Shown one piece after another: positions 59,359-64,000 of a DNA stretch of 64,000 nt. A model generated the notes under the pieces. It did not search any database. It saw only the letters and a program-made list of their open reading frames with translations, and was not told the origin of the DNA. Numbering within the stretch: the first letter of the stretch is position 1; the number at the start of each line of letters is the position of its first letter. Source of the stretch: Warburgia ugandensis (Eukaryota > Streptophyta > Magnoliopsida > Canellales > Canellaceae); assembly GCA_035236585.1 (NCBI GenBank), contig CP141134.1, positions 24,544,414-24,608,413 of the forward strand, written 5' to 3'. The position numbers were made by a program, and so were the translations under genes.

Positions 59359-59592
59359 TCATAACCCCTCAACCATGTTTATGTTAATTGTCTCAATCCT
59401 AATGAGCTTGTGTGCTACATCATTCTGCCTTAGGTCAAAACCACAATTGTAAGGTTTGAAGCTATGAAACCATTCTCCATTTGGGAACATATGGTAGGAG
59501 CATCCAGAATTCATAATGCATGCATTAACAAAGTAATCCACACCTGAAGAGACTAAGAGCAAGTATCCTTCATTTGATTTTTTTTGTTCCAA
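59359..59592 (-). pseudogene. Protease region of element J
   Basis: The frame shows the protease motif as IMNSGCSYHMFPNGEWFHSF. In the family it is LDSGCSxHMCPxxxWF, so the catalytic Asp has become Asn. It is followed by NDVAHKLIRIETININMVEG, the usual copia continuation before integrase. Upstream near 59690-59640 the minus strand keeps a zinc-knuckle remnant (CYYFHWKGHFKTDYPK) with its first Cys and its His; the second and last Cys are changed. Confidence 0.82.
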
Positions 59593-59639
59593 TATGCTTG
59601 CTGAACTAGAAAATTTGTCATCATTCTCGTCCTTATTCT

Positions 59640-60330
59640 TTTGTCATTTAGGGTAGTCTGTTTTGAAGTGTCCCTTCCAATGGAAATAGTAGCATTTAAC
59701 TTCTTTTGTCCATGATTTTGATATTAACCTATTCATATTTGATCATGATTTCTCCTTAGTCCTTCTGCGGCCTTGATTTGACTTTACCCCAAGTCCTATT
59801 GAGAATCTTTCACTTTACTTTACCCTGTCTTTGTACTTGAAAATCATCTCCCTCACTCTACTTCTTTCTCATCTTATTAGATAAAAGAGTAGCAGTCACC
59901 TTGTATATTTTAATAATCTCCTTCCTAAATAGCAATGTAGTGACCAGATGATCATAGGAAGCGGGAAGCGAAGCCAACAACATCAATGCCTTATTTGTTT
60001 CATCAATTTTTATGTTAACTTCACTAATCACTAATTGATTTATTGAACGTGTTAAGAGAATCCATAAAATTTCTACCCTCTGCTATCTTTAGGGCATACA
60101 TATGCTTCTTCAAATATAACTTACTTATCAGATATTTTGTCTTATGTAAATTCTCCAACATCTCGCACAACTTTGGTGGAGATTTTCATCAAGCACATTG
60201 TACATAACCTCATCTGAGAGATATAACAAAATGGTACTCACCACTTTTACCTCAACCTTCATCACCTTCCATCAGTATGTCTTTCCCTTGTCAACTTGCC
60301 GATTTAATCTTGCTGAGTGAAGAGACCTTT
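59640..60330 (-). pseudogene. Gag remnant of element J
   Basis: Heavily broken minus frames extend upstream from the knuckle at about 59690. The position between PBS and protease identifies it as copia gag. Individual motifs beyond the knuckle are too decayed to list. Confidence 0.55.
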
Positions 60331-60425
60331 CACCTTTAGTTGTCAGATACTGAAGTTATTTTTCTCATAAAATTTTGATCCTTTTGTCTTTATGGTTATC
60401 ATTGTAGATCACAAATCCAAACTTA

Positions 60426-60439
60426 GGGCTCTAGTACCA
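60426..60439 (-). promoter_or_regulatory. Primer-binding site of element J
   Basis: The minus strand reads TGGTACTAGAGCCC two bases after the LTR end TTCAACA. Compared with TGGTATCAGAGCCC it differs at two adjacent places. Confidence 0.75.
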
Positions 60440-60441
60440 AT

Positions 60442-60647
60442 TGTTGAAAAAACTAGCTACTATGATCCATATAAACAAAGAAAAAAGGAGAAAATAAGCA
60501 AATAAGTCACTCTCACGACACAACAAATTATGTGGTTCAACAATGTGCCTACTCCACAAAATCACCCTTCCTCATTATAAGAAATTAGAGAGAAATAAAG
60601 TACAAATTCATCAATTTTAATTGAATCCCAGAACCCACCTTGCAAAC

Positions 60648-60709
<62 letters not shown>

Positions 60710-60840
60710 CTCACTTTTCTTTACTTGTGTTTCTCTTACTCCCTACTTTACAAAATCCTTAAAAAGTTATCTCTCTCCTTGGCATGCCATACTTGTTTCT
60801 TTGCTATTTTGTAATATAAAACATTCTTTTTGACCTTAGA
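60442..60840 (-). repeat. 5' LTR of element J
   Basis: It begins on the plus strand with TGTTGAAAAAAC after the PBS. It runs through the (TC)28 tract (60651-60706) to about 60840, where the CACTA-related sequence starts. Confidence 0.7.
60651..60706. repeat. (TC)28 microsatellite in the 5' LTR of element J
   Basis: A 56-base uninterrupted TC run, the partner of 57256-57389. Confidence 0.97.
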
Positions 60841-60844
60841 ATAT

Positions 60845-61650
60845 GGAGGAAATTTCATAGGACCTTTGTAGGAATGTATTCCACCTACTCAGTTGAATTC
60901 CTCTTCAACTATCATCTTGATTGTCTACATGTTGGGCATGTAGTTTTATCCTTGTGCTCCTTCCTACTTCCTATACAAGATGCAATTGTTAGGACAAGCA
61001 TGCATCTTCTCATACTTCAACCTAGTGTATCAAGAGTTTTCTTTGCCTCCCATGTTGACCTCGCTAGTTTGTTCTCCTTTGGTAGCATTGTACCCACTAC
61101 TTTCAAAACTTTTGCAAAACATCAATTTGAAAAATCAAATGTGAAGTACTACCACTACACACAACTTGGTATATTCTATAGACTTAAGGTACAATAGCTT
61201 ATTAGCTCCCTCCAATGTAGGCTAGAGTTATTCAATGTTGTCCTGGAAGACAACACATGCATCTCGAAACATTAACACAACTTTAGTATCTATGACCCTT
61301 CTTATAGTGTCTTCATATTCACACCCTTGTTGAGGGCTCACGAGGAAGTCCTCCTCCATGCCACCTCTAGGGACGATAACTTTCATCAAAACCTTTGAAG
61401 CAAAATTGTTCTCTTAACTCACCTATAATTTCCGTTTTCAAGTTTCCACATCTTAAACATGGACATCACATGCTTTTATAGTCGCCCCTGCCCTAAGTGT
61501 GAACTCTATGAATTTTTTTGTTCCATCCACATATTCTCTTGATGATCTTAACATGGTCATCCAAGCATATTTGTCCATTGTATCTAAAATTTGAAGCTCA
61601 AGTATGTGTAAAGACTTCTCATACATGAAAATATTAATGAAAGTAAACAC
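60845..61650 (-). pseudogene. CACTA/En-Spm transposase fragment (Tnp2-like N-terminal part)
   Basis: The minus frame 61650-61453 starts shortly before MDKYAWM and reads RSSREYVDGTKKFIEFTLR. This resembles the transposase-associated domain at the start of plant En/Spm transposases (EYxxGVxxFIEFA). About 400 bases further, near 61090-60950, two overlapping frames give STWEAKKTLDTLG and LKYEKMHACPNNCILYRK, then HKDKTTCPTCRQSR. This matches the Tnp2 block (YEAKKIL..LGL.YEKIHACPNDCMLYWKE....C..C..SRW). Stops and at least one frameshift break it, and the catalytic part of the transposase is missing. No CACTA terminal repeats were seen. Confidence 0.75.
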
Positions 61651-62017
61651 TTGGTGTGCAACAAAAATGTTGGAAAAAACTTATATGCATGGGTGGAGAT
61701 TTTCCAACTCTAAGTTGGGACAGAACGATTAATGCACATGTGAAAGATCCATACATATGAAGGAAAAACTTTAAGAAAAGAATTTTATACCTATATTCAT
61801 GCAAATAAAATATGAGACAAACAAGAAAGACTTACCCACTCGGCTATTGGCTGAGATAGTACAGTTTCAAAGACAAAGATACATAAATCCAATTCGATTA
61901 TGGAGTTTTAGTCAAAGCTAGCCAGAGTAGAAATGCACCTACATGAGCATCAGGCTATAGTCTGATACACTATTGGATAAAGAAAGTCAACGAATGGAAG
62001 ATTACATGAAACAAAAT
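61651..62017. other. Unrecognised spacer
   Basis: No coding similarity. It could be upstream sequence of the CACTA fragment. No element boundary was identified. Confidence 0.4.
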
Positions 62018-64000
62018 TGTTGAGTTTTCTGCAAGTGCACGGCTGTTGTAGTCTAGCTCGTGCAAGTCCAGGTTAATTCCACTACGACTCGACTTGAAAG
62101 AATGGAGTTTACACAAATTTTAATTGTAATTTGATAGAAATAAAATTCAAGTTCATTAATCATTCCATGAGTAAACGAAAATTTAAATTTAAGTAGGCAA
62201 GAAATGAAAGTAAATGACAAATAAAGAGAACTTCCTTGTTTGACTGCTATGTCACGCAGCTAGTCATGACAGGTTCTAATTAATTACAACACAAAATAAG
62301 ACAAATAACTGCCCGAGATAACACAGTCCTTGGATAGTCAAAACATGAATAAAACATAATGAGGATAAAATAGGGCACAACAGTAATTAAATCCAAGATG
62401 CAAATTCCATTATAATTAAAGACCAAAGGACATAAATGGAATTTTATTTTGTTTATGTTTTCTTTTAACCATGAAAAAAGGGGCTATTGAGGAGGACACC
62501 TAGGTACGCTAGAGAAGATGCCGGCGAAGGGGGAAATCGATAAGAAACAAGAGGAGTCGGGTTTTTCCCGTGGAGCAAGGGAGAAAGGAAGAGTGAGGCG
62601 AGGGGCTAGAATCACACGATCTATCATCGCCAGTGGAAAATGATGCTTGGGTGATGGATTTGGGGTTTTGCGTTGAACAGAGGAGATGACGAACAGTGTT
62701 GGAGAAGGGATGCCAGCTAGTGCGCAGGTGGAAGAGGCGGCTCAAGTTGATCTAGGCAGAGGAGGGATTGGTGAAGGAGAGAGCGTGAAATGGGGTTGCA
62801 GCTCCTAATAGGGGAATAAGGGAATATGAGAGGGAAAATAAGAGGGGTGAACAGTGTTGGTAATAGAGGGAGACGATCAAATTTCTGATAAGAAGATGCA
62901 TTTCTGAGAAAGCCTATCCCTAGGCCGAACAAGAAAAGAAGCATAGAGAGGGGGTAATGCTGGCCTGGGTTCTGCTGGGTAGATGATGAATAGGAGTAAG
63001 AAGGGATGAATGATGGGTACCAAAGTGGGAGATGGGTACCAGACAGTCAAAGAAAAGCCCATGAGATTAGAAACATGGGAGATTGCTAGAGCTGATGCAA
63101 GTGGCTTGAGGTTGATCAACGGCTACCATGTGGGTGAAAAGGTGGCTTGGGTTGGTTTGGGCGATGATGCTAGAAATAGGGAAAAGTGCAAATGAAAAGA
63201 GAGAGTGAGGTGAAGAAGGGTTCATGCGCCCTGTGTTTCAGGCGGAGCGAGAGAGTTGGGGTTTGGCTAGCTATAGGAAAACAGAGTAGGGGAAAGAGCA
63301 AAGAAGATGGGGAAGAGAACTTGGGAGACCGGTATGGTCTGGCATGGCCAATGATGAGGGACAGGGAAAGTGAGAAGGAGATAGGAAGAGGGCAATAGAG
63401 GAAAGGCTCAGGCGGTGCTGGGCCGATGTGGTGAGGAACAAAAAGGAGAGAGTTGGGCGCTATCCAGTGCATTGATATAGGGATGCTAGGTCTAGAGAAG
63501 GAGAAAGGGTGGGAGAGGTGGAGAGGAACAATCCTTCCACCCCCTCTATCTGTCCAAACCCTGTAAAAAAAAATAAAAAAAATTCAAAACTCTCCAACCA
63601 TTCCTCTCTCAACTGCATTTAACATCCAAACTTTGCAACTTGCATTTTTTTAGGTTCCTTTCGGCTCTATGATTCTTTCTCCATTGTTTCTTCCTTATTT
63701 CCCTCTTCATTGTTTGCAGTCCACTTAAATACTTAGTTTAAGCAATAATCTCTTGTGATGTGGGTCCATCTAGTCACTTCAATGATCTACACTGATTAAG
63801 TCCATCTAAGCAGCCCAAATTATTTTGGATTACTTGCAAAACAAAATACTAAATTAGAATTACCTAAACTATGTATCTAATTAGCTGTAATAATAATCTG
63901 ATCGTTAACTTTTTTGAATTAATGGTCGGATCATAAATTAAAGTTAAAATTAACTTTAAATTATAAAATTAAATAATCTAATAAAATGTTAATCTAAGGT
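62018..64000 (-). repeat. LTR K: minus-strand Athila/Tat-type LTR, continues beyond the window
   Basis: In minus orientation it ends with the U5 motif (ACCTGGACTTGCACGAGCTA...AGCCGTGCACTTGCAG) and ACTCAACA at 62018-62025. Its other side (63780-64000) aligns with the U3 of element D (CTAAATTAGAATTACCTAAAC..T.TATCTAATTAGCTG against CTAAATTAAAATCATCTAAACCATACAT). No protein-coding interior or clear PBS follows it on the left, so it may be a solo LTR. The several open frames at 62500-63470 on both strands lie in this purine-rich LTR and are not genes. Confidence 0.65.

Noticed and set aside
62509..63472. Several overlapping 60-100 codon frames on both strands
   Set aside because: Purine-rich U3/R DNA of LTR K avoids stops by composition; no domain similarity.

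Overview
The window is plant nuclear DNA from a repeat-rich, AT-rich intergenic region. The evidence is the presence of plant-type Ty3/gypsy (chromovirus and Athila/Tat-like) and Ty1/copia retrotransposons, primer-binding sites complementary to plant initiator tRNA-Met, a CACTA/En-Spm transposase remnant, a tRNA-derived SINE head and long CT/AC microsatellites. I found no intact protein-coding gene of any kind and no credible host gene. Every protein similarity belongs to a transposable element broken by stops and frameshifts. The species cannot be told from the sequence; a flowering plant with a large genome fits.

Layout. 1-7.1 kb is mostly unrecognised sequence holding a SINE head (2157-2222, minus), a Stowaway-like terminus (2910-2930) and a fragment of organelle/bacterial-type large-subunit rRNA (about 3810-3965, minus). 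7.1-9.4 kb is a small non-autonomous LTR element (plus strand, initiator-Met PBS) whose interior carries a decaying 22-bp tandem repeat. 11.27-31.44 kb is a 20-kb complex of minus-strand chromovirus relatives with very long LTRs (up to 4.1 kb): LTR-A, interior A, partial LTR-A', LTR-B, interior B, LTR-C. Both interiors stop inside reverse transcriptase and lack RNase H, integrase and chromodomain, so they look like one family of internally deleted derivatives. A solo Athila/Tat-type LTR (plus strand) sits inside interior A.

31.44-54.75 kb is a series of minus-strand Athila/Tat-like elements. D is the most complete (3' LTR fragment, integrase, RT/RNase H, protease, gag, leader, PBS, 5' LTR). 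G is a truncated plus-strand LTR meeting D head to head. E has gag-PR-RT and is cut in RNase H. E and H share one LTR at 49.33-50.95 kb, and H has RT, RNase H and integrase only. 54.8-56.3 kb is a plus-strand RNase H-integrase relic of another Ty3/gypsy lineage. 57.0-60.8 kb is a decayed minus-strand Ty1/copia element with CT-rich LTRs. 60.85-61.65 kb is a CACTA transposase fragment. 62.02-64.0 kb is another minus-strand Athila/Tat-type LTR running off the window.

Nothing here works together as a cellular pathway. The biology is that of nested, recombined and deaminated retroelements. I did not find a convincing new system; the most distinctive signals are the shared deletion structure of the A/B chromovirus family with its long LTRs and tandem arrays, the conserved U5-end motif in five LTRs, an LTR hairpin with a compensatory change, the 22-bp repeat array and the rRNA fragment. 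All identities were judged by eye; no alignment or database search was run.
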